A stretch of DNA of 64,000 nt from Mycobacterium sp. Aquia_216 (GTDB taxonomy: Bacteria; Actinomycetota; Actinomycetes; Mycobacteriales; Mycobacteriaceae). Below, one piece after another: positions 50,662 to 58,698 of the stretch. Below the pieces are notes generated by a model. The model saw only the letters and a program-made list of their open reading frames with translations, was not told the DNA's origin and did not search any database. The stretch's first letter is position 1. The number at the start of each line of letters is the position of its first letter. The DNA is taken from contig NZ_CP113529.1 of NCBI RefSeq assembly GCF_026723865.1, forward strand, positions 5,518,001 through 5,582,000, read 5' to 3'. The position numbers and the translations under genes are program-made.

Positions 50662-51476
50662 TGCGGGTGGGATTCATCGGGTTGGGCAGTCAGGGCGCCC
50701 CCATGGCCCGGCGGATCATCGAAGGCGGCTTCGCCACCACGCTGTGGGCGCGCCGTCCCGCATCGGTTGAGCCCTTCGCCGACACCTCGGCGGCAATCGC
50801 CCCCTCACCGGCCGAACTCGCCGCGGCCAGCGATCTGGTCTGCCTGTGCGTTGTCAGCGAGGCCGACATCGACGAAATCGGCGACGGTGAGGACGGGCTG
50901 CTCGCGGGGGTCAAGCCGGACAGCGTGATCGCCGTGCACAGCACCGTGCACCCCGACACCTGCAAATCATTGGCGAAAAAGGCTAGTAGCAAAGGTGTTT
51001 CGGTAATCGACGCTCCGGTCAGCGGCGGCGGTCCGGCCGCCGCAGCGGGCCGGCTGATAGTGATGGTCGGCGGTGAAGCAGACGCCGTCGAGCGCTGTCG
51101 TCCGGTCTTCGAAACCTATGGCGACCCCGTCGTCCACCTCGGCGAACTGGGCACCGGACAAACCACCAAGCTGCTCAACAACTTGCTGTTCACCGCCAAC
51201 CTGGGAACCGCGGCCACTGCCCTTTCGCTGGCACAATCCCTCGGCGTGGCCCCGGACCGGCTCACCGAAGTCGTCTCCCGGGGCAGTGGAAGCAGCTTTG
51301 CGCTCAATGTCATTGGCGGCGAAGGCACGCTGGACCGGCTGGCCGGCCTGGCGGGGACGTTGCTGCAGAAGGACGTCCGGCTGATCGTCGACTTGGCCGA
51401 GGCCGCCGCTGCCAGTGGGGGAGCCGTTCTGGATGCGGCCGACGCCGCGCTGACCCTGATGGATCACCCGAGATGA
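50661..51476 (+). CDS. NAD-binding beta-hydroxyacid dehydrogenase family protein
   Basis: This 271-residue enzyme has the Rossmann start MRVGFIGLGSQGAPM, the block IDAPVSGGGPAAAAG and the catalytic-lysine segment TTKLLNN. Compared with the 40531 protein it is shorter by about 30 residues, but all family blocks are present. The ATG shares one base with the hydrolase stop (TGATG). The next gene is a decayed homologue, so a tandem duplication followed by loss of one copy is likely. Confidence 0.85.
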   Translation: MRVGFIGLGSQGAPMARRIIEGGFATTLWARRPASVEPFADTSAAIAPSPAELAAASDLVCLCVVSEADIDEIGDGEDGLLAGVKPDSVIAVHSTVHPDTCKSLAKKASSKGVSVIDAPVSGGGPAAAAGRLIVMVGGEADAVERCRPVFETYGDPVVHLGELGTGQTTKLLNNLLFTANLGTAATALSLAQSLGVAPDRLTEVVSRGSGSSFALNVIGGEGTLDRLAGLAGTLLQKDVRLIVDLAEAAAASGGAVLDAADAALTLMDHPR

Positions 51477-51970
51477 AAGTCGGGTTCATCGGCGCCGGGC
51501 GGATGGGCCGGCCGATGGAGGTCTGCCTGGACCGCGCGCTGCCGACCACCATGCCGTCGGGTTCGACGCTCGTCATCCACGCCACCACGAGCCCGACTGC
51601 AGCCGACATTGGGCTGCTACGGCGATCCTGTCCTGCACGTCGGCCCCGCGGCGCCGGCCAGATCGTGAAGCTGGTCAACAACGCGCTGTTTGCCGGTCAC
51701 ATCGGGCTGCTCGCGGAGTCAATCCGATTGGGCGAGCGCCTGGGCGTTCCGGAGTCGACGGTGCTAGACGCATTGGCGCATGGCAGCGCCGGCAGCCGGG
51801 TGCTGGACATTGTGGCCGCACGCGGGTCTATCGCGGGGTTCATCGAGGTGGCCGGGGAATTCGTCGGCAAGGACGTGGCAGTCGTCCGCAGCGTCGCCGA
51901 AGACCTCGGCAACGACCTCGGCGCCCTGGACGGCGTGATCGAAGTCCTCGATGTCGGCGGAAAGGTCTGA
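51473..51970 (+). pseudogene. Decayed NAD-binding beta-hydroxyacid dehydrogenase
   Basis: The frame opens with MKVGFIGAGRMGRPM, a normal Rossmann start, then jumps directly to CLDRALPTTMPSGSTLVIHA, losing about 75 residues of the first domain. A second deletion follows AADIG. At 51615-51647 another frame reads CYGDPVLHVGP, which is the family sequence, before the original frame resumes at GAGQIVKLVNNALF. The C-terminal domain is intact. So two in-frame losses and a local frame change leave an open frame of 165 codons instead of about 290. The substrate-binding SGG block is missing, so activity is not expected. Confidence 0.75.
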
Positions 51971-52014
51971 CATGACGCCACTTCGGTTCTTTCCGGTTCG
52001 CCGTGAAAGCGCTA

Positions 52015-52050
52015 CCGTTACCTTTACAGTCAGGCATTCGATCGTAACGG
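52015..52050. promoter_or_regulatory. Inverted repeat CCGTTAC...GTAACGG upstream of P450
   Basis: CCGTTAC at 52015-52021 and GTAACGG at 52044-52050 form a 7-bp inverted repeat with a 22-bp spacer, 41 bp upstream of the P450 start. It could be an operator or a hairpin. Confidence 0.4.
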
Positions 52051-52090
52051 TTCCAGCCCGCCCTAACCCTCGCCGCTGAGGAGCATGTAA

Positions 52091-53296
52091 GTGACCAAGC
52101 CGAAGCTCATCTTCGACCCGTTCTCCGAGGATTACTACAACAACCCGTTCGAGATATATCGACGGATGCGCGAGGACGCGCCGTTGTATTACGACGAGAA
52201 AGAGGACTTCTACGCCCTGACCCGTCATGAAGACGTGGCGGCGGCATTCAAGGACTTCGAGACGTATTCCTCGGCGCGCGGCTGCGACCTGGCGATGGTG
52301 CGCCGCGGTATATCACCCGAGCAGAAGTCGATCATCTTCATGGACCCGCCGGAGCACCGCCACATGCGCAGCCTGCTCAACAAGGCGTTCACCCCGCGGG
52401 CCATTCAGTCGCAGCGCGAGACGATCATCGAGGTGATCGACAAGTACCTGGGCGCCGTCGACGCCGACAACTTCGATGTGGTGCAGGAGTTCTCCGGACC
52501 GTTCCCGGTGGAGGTCATCACCCGGATGGCCGGGGTGCCCGAAGAATACCGCCAGCAGGTGCGCCACTGGATTGACACCAGCCTGCATCACGAGCCCGGA
52601 CAGATCGAGGTCAGCGAAGCCGGGATGCAGGCCAACATCGAGACGGCGATGTACTACTTCGGCCTCATCCAGGAGCGGCGCGCGGATCCGCAGGACGACA
52701 TGATCAGCAGGCTGATCGCTGCCGAGATCCCCGGCGAAGATGGCCAGACCCGCCAACTCGATGACATCGAAATCACCGGCTTCGCGACCCTTTTGGGCGG
52801 CGCCGGCGCCGAGACCGTCACCAAGCTGATCGGCAACGCGGCGGTCATCTTCGCCCGTCACCCCGAACAGTGGCAGAAGCTGCAGGACGACCGCGACAAG
52901 ATCCCCGGGGCGGTGGAAGAACTACTGCGCTACGAGGGGCCCGTGCAATACAACGTCCGCTACACCCTCAGGGAGGCACACGTCAGCGGTGGCGTGATTC
53001 CGCCCTTCAAGCCGGTGTTTCTCTGCGGCGCCGCGGCCAACCGCGATCCGGAGGCCTTCACCGACGCCGACACGTTCGACATCGAGCGCGACCAGACCGA
53101 GGCTCAGCATCTGGGCCTCGGGTATGGAATCCACAGCTGCCTCGGCGCGGCGCTGGCCCGGCTGGAAAGCAGGATCGCGCTGGAACGGCTGGTCGACTTC
53201 ATGCCGCGCTACGAGGTGGACTGGTCGGGATGCAAGCGGGTGAACATGCAAAACGTCGCGGGCTGGAAGAGCGTGCCCGTCAAAGTGCTTCGATAA
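52091..53296 (+). CDS. Cytochrome P450 partnered with downstream ferredoxin
   Basis: This 401-residue P450 has I-helix LGGAGAETVTKL, K-helix EELLRY and the heme loop LGYGIHSCLGAALARLE with ligand Cys350. GAGGAG precedes the GTG start. It is followed after 19 bp by a ferredoxin gene (53316), a likely redox partner. It differs from the other three P450s here in length and heme loop and belongs to a third family. The pathway role is unknown; oxidation of the imported hydrophobic compound is inferred from context. Confidence 0.92.
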   Translation: MTKPKLIFDPFSEDYYNNPFEIYRRMREDAPLYYDEKEDFYALTRHEDVAAAFKDFETYSSARGCDLAMVRRGISPEQKSIIFMDPPEHRHMRSLLNKAFTPRAIQSQRETIIEVIDKYLGAVDADNFDVVQEFSGPFPVEVITRMAGVPEEYRQQVRHWIDTSLHHEPGQIEVSEAGMQANIETAMYYFGLIQERRADPQDDMISRLIAAEIPGEDGQTRQLDDIEITGFATLLGGAGAETVTKLIGNAAVIFARHPEQWQKLQDDRDKIPGAVEELLRYEGPVQYNVRYTLREAHVSGGVIPPFKPVFLCGAAANRDPEAFTDADTFDIERDQTEAQHLGLGYGIHSCLGAALARLESRIALERLVDFMPRYEVDWSGCKRVNMQNVAGWKSVPVKVLR

Positions 53297-53315
53297 GTTC
53301 GATAAGGAGGCCACG

Positions 53316-53516
53316 ATGACGAGGAAGATCGAAGTCGATTGGGGACTCTGCGAGAGCAACGGCGTCTGCATGGGCATCAATCCCGACATCTTCGAGCTCG
53401 GTGACGACGACATGCTGACCGTCCACCAGGAAGAAGTCACCCCGGAGAACGAGGCGGACGTGCGCGAGGCCGTCCGTCAATGCCCTCGGCAGGCAATAGC
53501 GATCGTGGGAGACTAG
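53316..53516 (+). CDS. Small ferredoxin, partner of the 52091 P450
   Basis: This 66-residue ferredoxin has the motif C-E-S-N-G-V-C and a distant CPRQA, giving three cysteines with Asn at the central position where other copies in this window have His or Phe. A [3Fe-4S] cluster is expected. GGAGG precedes the ATG. It immediately follows the P450 gene and is convergent with the DUF1330 gene. Confidence 0.9.
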   Translation: MTRKIEVDWGLCESNGVCMGINPDIFELGDDDMLTVHQEEVTPENEADVREAVRQCPRQAIAIVGD

Positions 53517-53519
53517 CGG

Positions 53520-53804
53520 TCAGAATCCGGCGAGGATGACCGCGTTGCAGTCGGCGGCCGCTTGGCGCAGTTTCGCCGCCTTCTGGTAGCCCTCGGACTC
53601 GTACCACGCGTGGGCGGCGGCGACGGACTCGAACTCGAGCACGACGGTCTGGTCGCCGTGCCAGCTGCCCTCGACGACTTTCGGCGCCGTGTCCACCGCA
53701 AGAACGGTGGCGCCACTCATCGCCGAGCCGGCGGCCTTGCCGTAAGCCTTCATGCCCTCGCGGTCGTTGATGGCCTCAGTAAGGATCACGTATCCCTTAG
53801 CCAT
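53520..53804 (-). CDS. DUF1330 family protein
   Basis: This 94-residue protein has the DUF1330 pattern: GYVILTEAINDREGMKAYG at the start and VLEFESVAAAHAWYESEGYQ followed by ILAGF at the end. The fold is a small dimeric alpha/beta barrel; the biochemical function is unknown. The ATG at 53804 has an AAGGAG-like RBS. It lies downstream of the ferredoxin-P450 pair read from the same strand (53836 onward), with 31 bp between, and may be co-transcribed. Confidence 0.8.
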   Translation of the reverse strand: MAKGYVILTEAINDREGMKAYGKAAGSAMSGATVLAVDTAPKVVEGSWHGDQTVVLEFESVAAAHAWYESEGYQKAAKLRQAAADCNAVILAGF

Positions 53805-53835
53805 TCCGAATCTCCTTACGTCGCCGCGAACCTAG

Positions 53836-54036
53836 TCAGTTCTCGTCTTTGGCCTCGCTGATGGCCTGCTCCGGACAGCACTCGATGGCCTCCTGCGTGG
53901 CCGCCTCCAATTCCGTTGGGACATCGGAGCTTATCGACTCCGCGTAGCCGTCGTCGGTGAGGCTGAACACATCCGGGCAGAGCGTAAGGCACATCCCGTG
54001 ACCGCGACAGCGTTGGTCGTCTACCCAGACCTTCAT
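53836..54036 (-). CDS. Small ferredoxin, partner of the 54033 P450
   Basis: This 66-residue ferredoxin starts MKVWVDDQRCRGHGMC and has CPEQA further on. It is the closest relative of the ferredoxin at 32350: both carry His at the central position of the first motif. There is one extra Cys after the motif (LTLCPDVF). The ATG overlaps the P450 stop by 4 bp, which pairs it with that P450. Confidence 0.9.
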   Translation of the reverse strand: MKVWVDDQRCRGHGMCLTLCPDVFSLTDDGYAESISSDVPTELEAATQEAIECCPEQAISEAKDEN

Positions 54037-55307
54037 GCCAGTGTGAACTCCAAATGCAATTCGGTCAGGCCCCGCAGGATATATGTCGGAACATATTGGT
54101 AGCGGCGGTCATTCGCCGGCCCGTGCACGTCCTCGTTGATCCTGATGTCGGTCGTGCGATCCAGCAGCCGCTCGATCGCCACCCGGGTTTCAGCCCGCGC
54201 CAGCGGCGCGCCCGGGCAGCTGTGGATGCCGCGGCCGAACGAGATGTGTTGTCGGGCATTCTTGCGGGCCGGATCGAAGGTGGCCGGATCCTCGAATCGG
54301 CGCGGGTCCCGATTGGCCGCCGCTTGCACAATCATCACGGTGGTGCCCGCGGGCAGGTCGACCCCGCCGACGTTGACGGGCACGCGATTTAGGCGAAAGT
54401 CCCCCTTGACCGGACTTTCGTGGCGAAGCGACTCTTCGATGAAGTTGGGGATCAGGCTGCGGTCCCTGCGCAACTGCGCCTGGATGTCGGGGCGCTCCCC
54501 GATTATCTGCAGCGACGCGCCGAGCAGCCGCACGGTGGTTTCCTGTCCGGCGGAGAAGACGTTGGCCGCGACCCGCGCCACGTCTTCGACCGGGGGAATC
54601 GTGCCGTCGGGGAAGGTGGCGGTCGCCAGCCCGGTCAGCACGTCGTCGCGCGGCGCAGCGCGCCGATCCCGGACGTAGTCGGAGAAAAGCCCGTAGAGGA
54701 ATTCCAGCGGACTGTGCGACAGCGATTCCTTGCCGGTGCCGCCGATGCCGCCGCCCGCGTGCTCGGCGATGCCCTTGACGAACTTGTCACGATCTTCCAT
54801 CGGCACGCCGAGCAGGTCGGCGATGACCAGCAGCGTGAAGGGACCCGAAAATTCCTTGATCCAGTCGCCCTTGCCCGGTGCGAGGAACTTGTCGAGCGCC
54901 TGGTCGGCGAGCGCCCACATGGCGTCCTCGTTCTCTTTGAGGCGCTTCGGGGTGATCAGCCGCATCAGCAGGGAGCGGTGATTGGTATGGGTCGGCGGAT
55001 CGAGCGTGGGCAACTGGTCGCTGAACGGCAGTTCGTCGCGGTGTTGCTCGATCAGCTCGGTGATGTCGTCACCTTCCAGCGGCACCGGAAAGCCGGGAAA
55101 CGGACCGGTCACCGAGGTACAGGAGGACCACGTCTCGGCGTCGTTCAGCACCGCGCAGGCTTCTTCCCAACCCGTCACCATGGTGACGCCGTGGTGCTCT
55201 TCTTCGGCGACGGGGCACCGCTGCCGCAGCGACTCGTAGTAGGGGTACGGGTCAGCGATCAGCTCCGTGCCACGGAAGAAGTCCAGCTTGGAGAAGTCGT
55301 TCGCCAT
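54033..55307 (-). CDS. Cytochrome P450
   Basis: This 424-residue P450 has I-helix FSAGQETT, K-helix ESLR and heme loop FGRGIHSCPGAPLAR with ligand Cys364. It is a paralogue of the P450 at 12881, sharing the ANRDPRRFE segment and the C-terminal YILRGL-x-ELHL. Here a ferredoxin is directly coupled. Two degenerate GAGAAT-type palindromes lie 26-56 bp upstream. The ATG at 55307 follows GAGCAAG. Confidence 0.92.
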   Translation of the reverse strand: MANDFSKLDFFRGTELIADPYPYYESLRQRCPVAEEEHHGVTMVTGWEEACAVLNDAETWSSCTSVTGPFPGFPVPLEGDDITELIEQHRDELPFSDQLPTLDPPTHTNHRSLLMRLITPKRLKENEDAMWALADQALDKFLAPGKGDWIKEFSGPFTLLVIADLLGVPMEDRDKFVKGIAEHAGGGIGGTGKESLSHSPLEFLYGLFSDYVRDRRAAPRDDVLTGLATATFPDGTIPPVEDVARVAANVFSAGQETTVRLLGASLQIIGERPDIQAQLRRDRSLIPNFIEESLRHESPVKGDFRLNRVPVNVGGVDLPAGTTVMIVQAAANRDPRRFEDPATFDPARKNARQHISFGRGIHSCPGAPLARAETRVAIERLLDRTTDIRINEDVHGPANDRRYQYVPTYILRGLTELHLEFTLA

Positions 55308-55332
55308 CTTGCTCCGTTCGAATCTCAGCAGT

Positions 55333-55363
55333 GAGAATGAGCCTCTCAGAGAAGAGTATTAGA
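55333..55363. promoter_or_regulatory. Two degenerate GAGAAT-type palindromes upstream of P450
   Basis: GAGAATGAGCCTCTC (55333-55347) and GAGAAGAGTATTAGA (55349-55363) keep the left arm of the regulon motif and the 3-bp spacer, with two or three changes in the other arm. They lie just upstream of the P450 start. Confidence 0.4.
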
Positions 55364-55475
55364 TTTCCACACGGTGTGATCGCCGTCAACGACGGGGCGC
55401 CCTTTGAGCGGGTACGAAACTGATCGGCGACCCGGGCGAAAGAGCCCGGAATTCGGGCCCGCCGGCGGTGCGGAG

Positions 55476-55991
55476 CTAGCCGGCCGGGACCAGGTCGGCA
55501 GCCACCGACGGGCAGGCCAACAGCCCGCAGCGGAACCTTTCGGTGTGATCGATGGCGCTCACCGGCATCGCCGCGGCGGCCAGCGCCTTGCCCTTGAACA
55601 TCTGCGCGGCCATGCTGAGCCGGTGTTGCACCAGACCGACGCTGCCATCGAGTTCGGCGGGCCAGGTTTCCCCCCACAGCGTGACCTCGGTGACGCCGTG
55701 ATCGAGGGCCTGCAAGACGCCTTGGCGCACCCGCGAATCGCAACCGACCAGATCCGCCGCGGCTGCCAGGGCCTGCGGACGGGGCCGATCGTCGACTGAC
55801 GCCAGCGCGCACTCGAGGTCCAGCGTCCGGGCCCCGAGGATCTGCAGGGGGCGCACGTCGGGGTGGTCGGCCAGGTCGGTGAGAAGTACGGTGACGTCCC
55901 ATCCGGCCATCGACCGATCGAACAGCCAACCGCCGGCGAAGCGCACCACGTCGACCACGCTGGAGGCGACGACGTCGAGCCGGTACCTCAT
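55476..55991 (-). CDS. Conserved hypothetical protein coupled to TetR
   Basis: This 171-residue protein begins MRYRLDVVASSVVDVVRFAG and includes WDVTVLLTDLADHPDVRPLQ and LACPSVAADLVPAG. It has no enzyme motif I can name; the first 60 residues look like a small alpha/beta domain with a single WLFDR. The ATG at 55991 overlaps the TetR stop by 4 bp, so it is made with the regulator and may help or modulate it. Such a protein beside TetR occurs in other mycobacteria as far as I recall, but with unknown role. The 168 bp between its end and the P450 start contain the operator-like sites only. Confidence 0.65.
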   Translation of the reverse strand: MRYRLDVVASSVVDVVRFAGGWLFDRSMAGWDVTVLLTDLADHPDVRPLQILGARTLDLECALASVDDRPRPQALAAAADLVGCDSRVRQGVLQALDHGVTEVTLWGETWPAELDGSVGLVQHRLSMAAQMFKGKALAAAAMPVSAIDHTERFRCGLLACPSVAADLVPAG

Positions 55992-56605
55992 GTCGTGTTC
56001 GGTGGCTTGCTTGAGGGCGCGAAGTCCCGTGCCAGCGTCTCGGCGTACTGCTTGAACACCTCGGTCAGCGGTATCGAAGGATCGAGCAACCATGTGGTTT
56101 CCATTCCGTGGACGAAGGCGAGTATTTCCACTGCCTTGATGGTGGGGTCTAGATCTGCGCGATATCGGCCATCGGCTTGTCCTCTTCGGATGAGGTCGGC
56201 GACGATGTCGAGCGCTTCGCGGTGTCGCGCCAGCATCCGGTCGTGCAGCGGCGCATCGGGGAGGATGTTCTCGACGAGCAGCACCGTGAAGGTGCCGAGC
56301 AATTCGGGCGCCCGGTGGAATCGATCGGCGACCGCAGAGATCTGGGCCATCAGGTCGCCGGCTCGGTCGGCGTGGGAATCGTCATCCAGATCGCGCGCAT
56401 CCAAGACGGCGTGCAGCAGCTGTTCCTTGGATGAGAAGTGATGTAGCAGGCCCGCGGGGGTGACTCCGGCCTCGCCGGCGATCTGGGCCAAGGTGGTGTT
56501 ACGCCAGCCGTTGCGCGTGAAAAGACGCTGCGCGACCGTGAGGATCCGCTGCTTGCGGTCCTCGCCTTTGGCGAGAAGCGTGTCGTAACGGCGTGCGTCG
56601 GGCAC
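55988..56605 (-). CDS. TetR-family transcriptional regulator
   Basis: This 205-residue protein has its DNA-binding domain at about residues 15-62 (RILTVAQRLFTRNGWRNTTL, then AQIAGEAGVTPAGLLHHF) and a TetR C-terminal helical domain. The start is GTG at 56605. An inverted repeat lies 30-61 bp upstream, a typical autoregulatory site. It overlaps the hypothetical gene at 55476. It is encoded between the P450-ferredoxin unit and the thiolase operon, and is a second candidate regulator for the island. Confidence 0.87.
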   Translation of the reverse strand: MPDARRYDTLLAKGEDRKQRILTVAQRLFTRNGWRNTTLAQIAGEAGVTPAGLLHHFSSKEQLLHAVLDARDLDDDSHADRAGDLMAQISAVADRFHRAPELLGTFTVLLVENILPDAPLHDRMLARHREALDIVADLIRRGQADGRYRADLDPTIKAVEILAFVHGMETTWLLDPSIPLTEVFKQYAETLARDFAPSSKPPNTT

Positions 56606-56634
56606 CCGGGCTCCTTTGACCGATTGCAGGCTGA

Positions 56635-56666
56635 AACCAACCTAGTGAACACACAGTAGGTAGGTT
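56635..56666. promoter_or_regulatory. Inverted repeat upstream of TetR (AACCAACCTAGTG...CAGTAGGTAGGTT)
   Basis: On the plus strand AACCAACCTAGTG (56635-56647) is followed after a 6-bp centre by CAGTAGGTAGGTT, which is its approximate inverse complement. It lies 30 bp upstream of the TetR start and is a likely autoregulatory operator. Nothing else is seen in this 115-bp gap. Confidence 0.55.
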
Positions 56667-56720
56667 TGCGGCATGTGACAAGGGTCTCAGGCGGACTCTT
56701 ACCGAGTTCTTCGGTCGCCG

Positions 56721-57881
56721 TTACGCGACCAACTCGAGCAGGGTGGCGTTGGCCGTGCCGCCGCCTTCGCACATGGTCTGCAGCCCGTAGCGAATGCCGT
56801 TATCGCGCATATGGTGCACCAACCGCGTCATCAGCACCGCCCCGGACGCGCCCAGCGGGTGTCCCAGCGCGATGGCGCCGCCGAGTGGATTGACCCGAGC
56901 CGGGTCGGCGCCGGTCTCGGCAATCCACGCCAACGGGACGGGTGCAAAGGCCTCGTTCACCTCGAACGCGCCCACTTCTGGCAGCGAGACGCCGGCCTTG
57001 TTCAGCACCTTCTCGGTGGCCGGAATGGGGCCGGTGAGCATCAGCACGGGATCCGCCCCGGTAACGGCTCCCGCGCGGTACCGCACGATCGGGGTCAGCC
57101 CCAGCTCGACCGCCAGTTCCGAAGTCGTCACCAGCAGCGCGGCCGCACCGTCGGAGATCTGCGAGGAATTGCCCGCGTGGATGACGCCGTCTTCGGCGAA
57201 GGCGGGCGTGAGTGCGCCCAACTTCTCCACCGTGCTCCCCCGCCGCACACCCTCGTCGGCGGTGACGATGGTTTCGTCGTCGGTGATGACCGCAATCATC
57301 TGATTGGTGAACGCGCCGCTGTCCTGGGCCGCAGCGGCCCGTTCGTGGGATTGGACGGAGAATTCGTCGAGCTGGGTGCGGGACAATCCCCACTTCGTGG
57401 CGATCATCTCCGCCGACAGACCCTGGTTGAAGGAAAAGTCGTCGTAGCGAGCCAGGACTTTCGGTCCGTAGGGCATGCCGCTGGCTCTGGCGGAACCCAG
57501 CGGAACCCGGCTCATGACCTCGACGCCGCCGGCCACGACGACGTCTTGCTGACCCGACATCACCGCCTGGACCGCGAAGTCGAGGGCCTGCTGGCTGGAC
57601 CCGCAGGCCCGGTTGACGGTGGTCCCGGGGATGCTCTCCGGCCAGCCGGCAGCCAACACCGCATACCGTCCGATGTTGCTGGACTGGTCGCCGACCTGGG
57701 ACACGCATCCCCAGATCACGTCGTCGACGATGTCCGGCGCCACTCCGGCGCGGTCCAGCAGTTCGTTGAGGACGATTGCGGACAGATCCGCGGCGTGCAT
57801 GCCCGACAGCCCGCCGTTGCGTTTTCCGACCGGCGTGCGCACCGCCTCGACAATGACTGTCTCCCGGACTGTCTCCCGCAT
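56721..57881 (-). CDS. Acetyl-CoA acyltransferase (thiolase)
   Basis: This 386-residue thiolase has nucleophilic Cys93 in NRACGSS, the NEAFAP block, GHPLGASG with the catalytic His, and CEGGGTANAT with the second catalytic Cys. It would cleave a 3-ketoacyl-CoA. I start at ATG 57881 (MRETVRETVIVEAVRTP), preceded by GGAGTAG; the longer frame runs back through the hydratase gene. It is the last of four genes on the minus strand (amidohydrolase, acyl-CoA dehydrogenase, enoyl-CoA hydratase, thiolase), a full beta-oxidation set. The gap to the hydratase is 4 bp. Confidence 0.9.
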   Translation of the reverse strand: MRETVRETVIVEAVRTPVGKRNGGLSGMHAADLSAIVLNELLDRAGVAPDIVDDVIWGCVSQVGDQSSNIGRYAVLAAGWPESIPGTTVNRACGSSQQALDFAVQAVMSGQQDVVVAGGVEVMSRVPLGSARASGMPYGPKVLARYDDFSFNQGLSAEMIATKWGLSRTQLDEFSVQSHERAAAAQDSGAFTNQMIAVITDDETIVTADEGVRRGSTVEKLGALTPAFAEDGVIHAGNSSQISDGAAALLVTTSELAVELGLTPIVRYRAGAVTGADPVLMLTGPIPATEKVLNKAGVSLPEVGAFEVNEAFAPVPLAWIAETGADPARVNPLGGAIALGHPLGASGAVLMTRLVHHMRDNGIRYGLQTMCEGGGTANATLLELVA

Positions 57882-57885
57882 GTCT

Positions 57886-58698
57886 CTACTCCGATTCCTG
57901 CTCAGATTTCGATAACGCCCACCGACCAGTAAACGTCGGTTCCCGTCGCTCGCTGAAGGCGGCATAGGCGGCGGCCGCATCCGCGGTCGCGAAGTTACCG
58001 ATCTGCGCTCGCGCCTCGTTGGCCAGCGCGTCGCGCAGGGTGCGGTCGGCGCCCTCGTTCAGCAGTGCCTTGGTTTGAGCCAGGGCGATCGGCGGACCCG
58101 ACGCCAGCCGGTGTGCCAGGTCGTTGACGAAGGCGTCGATCTCCGCGGCGGACACCACCCAGGTGACCAGGTTCAGCGCAAACGCCTCCGCGGCGTCGAT
58201 ACTCTCCGCCAGCAGAGCCAGTCGCTTAGCCTGTTGCAGTCCAACGAGTTTCGGCAACAGCCAGGAGCCGCCGAGGTCGATCGACAGACCGCGCTTGGAA
58301 AAGATCTGGGAGAACGTCGATTCCGGCGTCGCGACCACCAGATCGCAACCCAGCGCCAGGTTCCATCCGGCGCCGACCGCGACACCCGTCACTTTGGCCA
58401 CCGTCGGTACCGAAAGCTCGTGCAACGCCAGTGCCACGTCGGTCAGCCGCTGCAGCTTGTATTTCGGATGAATGTCGTCCGGAATCCCGATGTCGGCGCC
58501 GGAGCAAAAAGCCCCGCCGGCACCGGTGATCACCAGCGCACGCACGCCGCGGTCACGGCCGGCGGCGTGCAGCGCGTCGCGCAACGCAATCCACAACTCG
58601 GGGCTGATGGCGTTTTTGCGGCGCGGGCGGTTGAGGGTCAGCGTGCGCACCCCATCGCCGTCTTCGGATAGCAGCACGGGTTCTTCGGTGGACGTCAA
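57886..58698 (-). CDS. Enoyl-CoA hydratase/isomerase, PaaG-like
   Basis: This 270-residue crotonase has the oxyanion motif FCSGADIGI and GVAVGAGWNLALGCDLVVA. The two glutamates of classical hydratases are not kept: Asn113 stands where the first is expected, and the second position is within SKRGLSI. Asp141 (LSIDLGGSW) corresponds to the aspartate used by PaaG-type isomerases, so an isomerase or related activity is more likely than plain hydration. The stop and start overlaps (4 bp with the upstream dehydrogenase) show a tight operon. Confidence 0.83.
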   Translation of the reverse strand: MTSTEEPVLLSEDGDGVRTLTLNRPRRKNAISPELWIALRDALHAAGRDRGVRALVITGAGGAFCSGADIGIPDDIHPKYKLQRLTDVALALHELSVPTVAKVTGVAVGAGWNLALGCDLVVATPESTFSQIFSKRGLSIDLGGSWLLPKLVGLQQAKRLALLAESIDAAEAFALNLVTWVVSAAEIDAFVNDLAHRLASGPPIALAQTKALLNEGADRTLRDALANEARAQIGNFATADAAAAYAAFSERREPTFTGRWALSKSEQESE

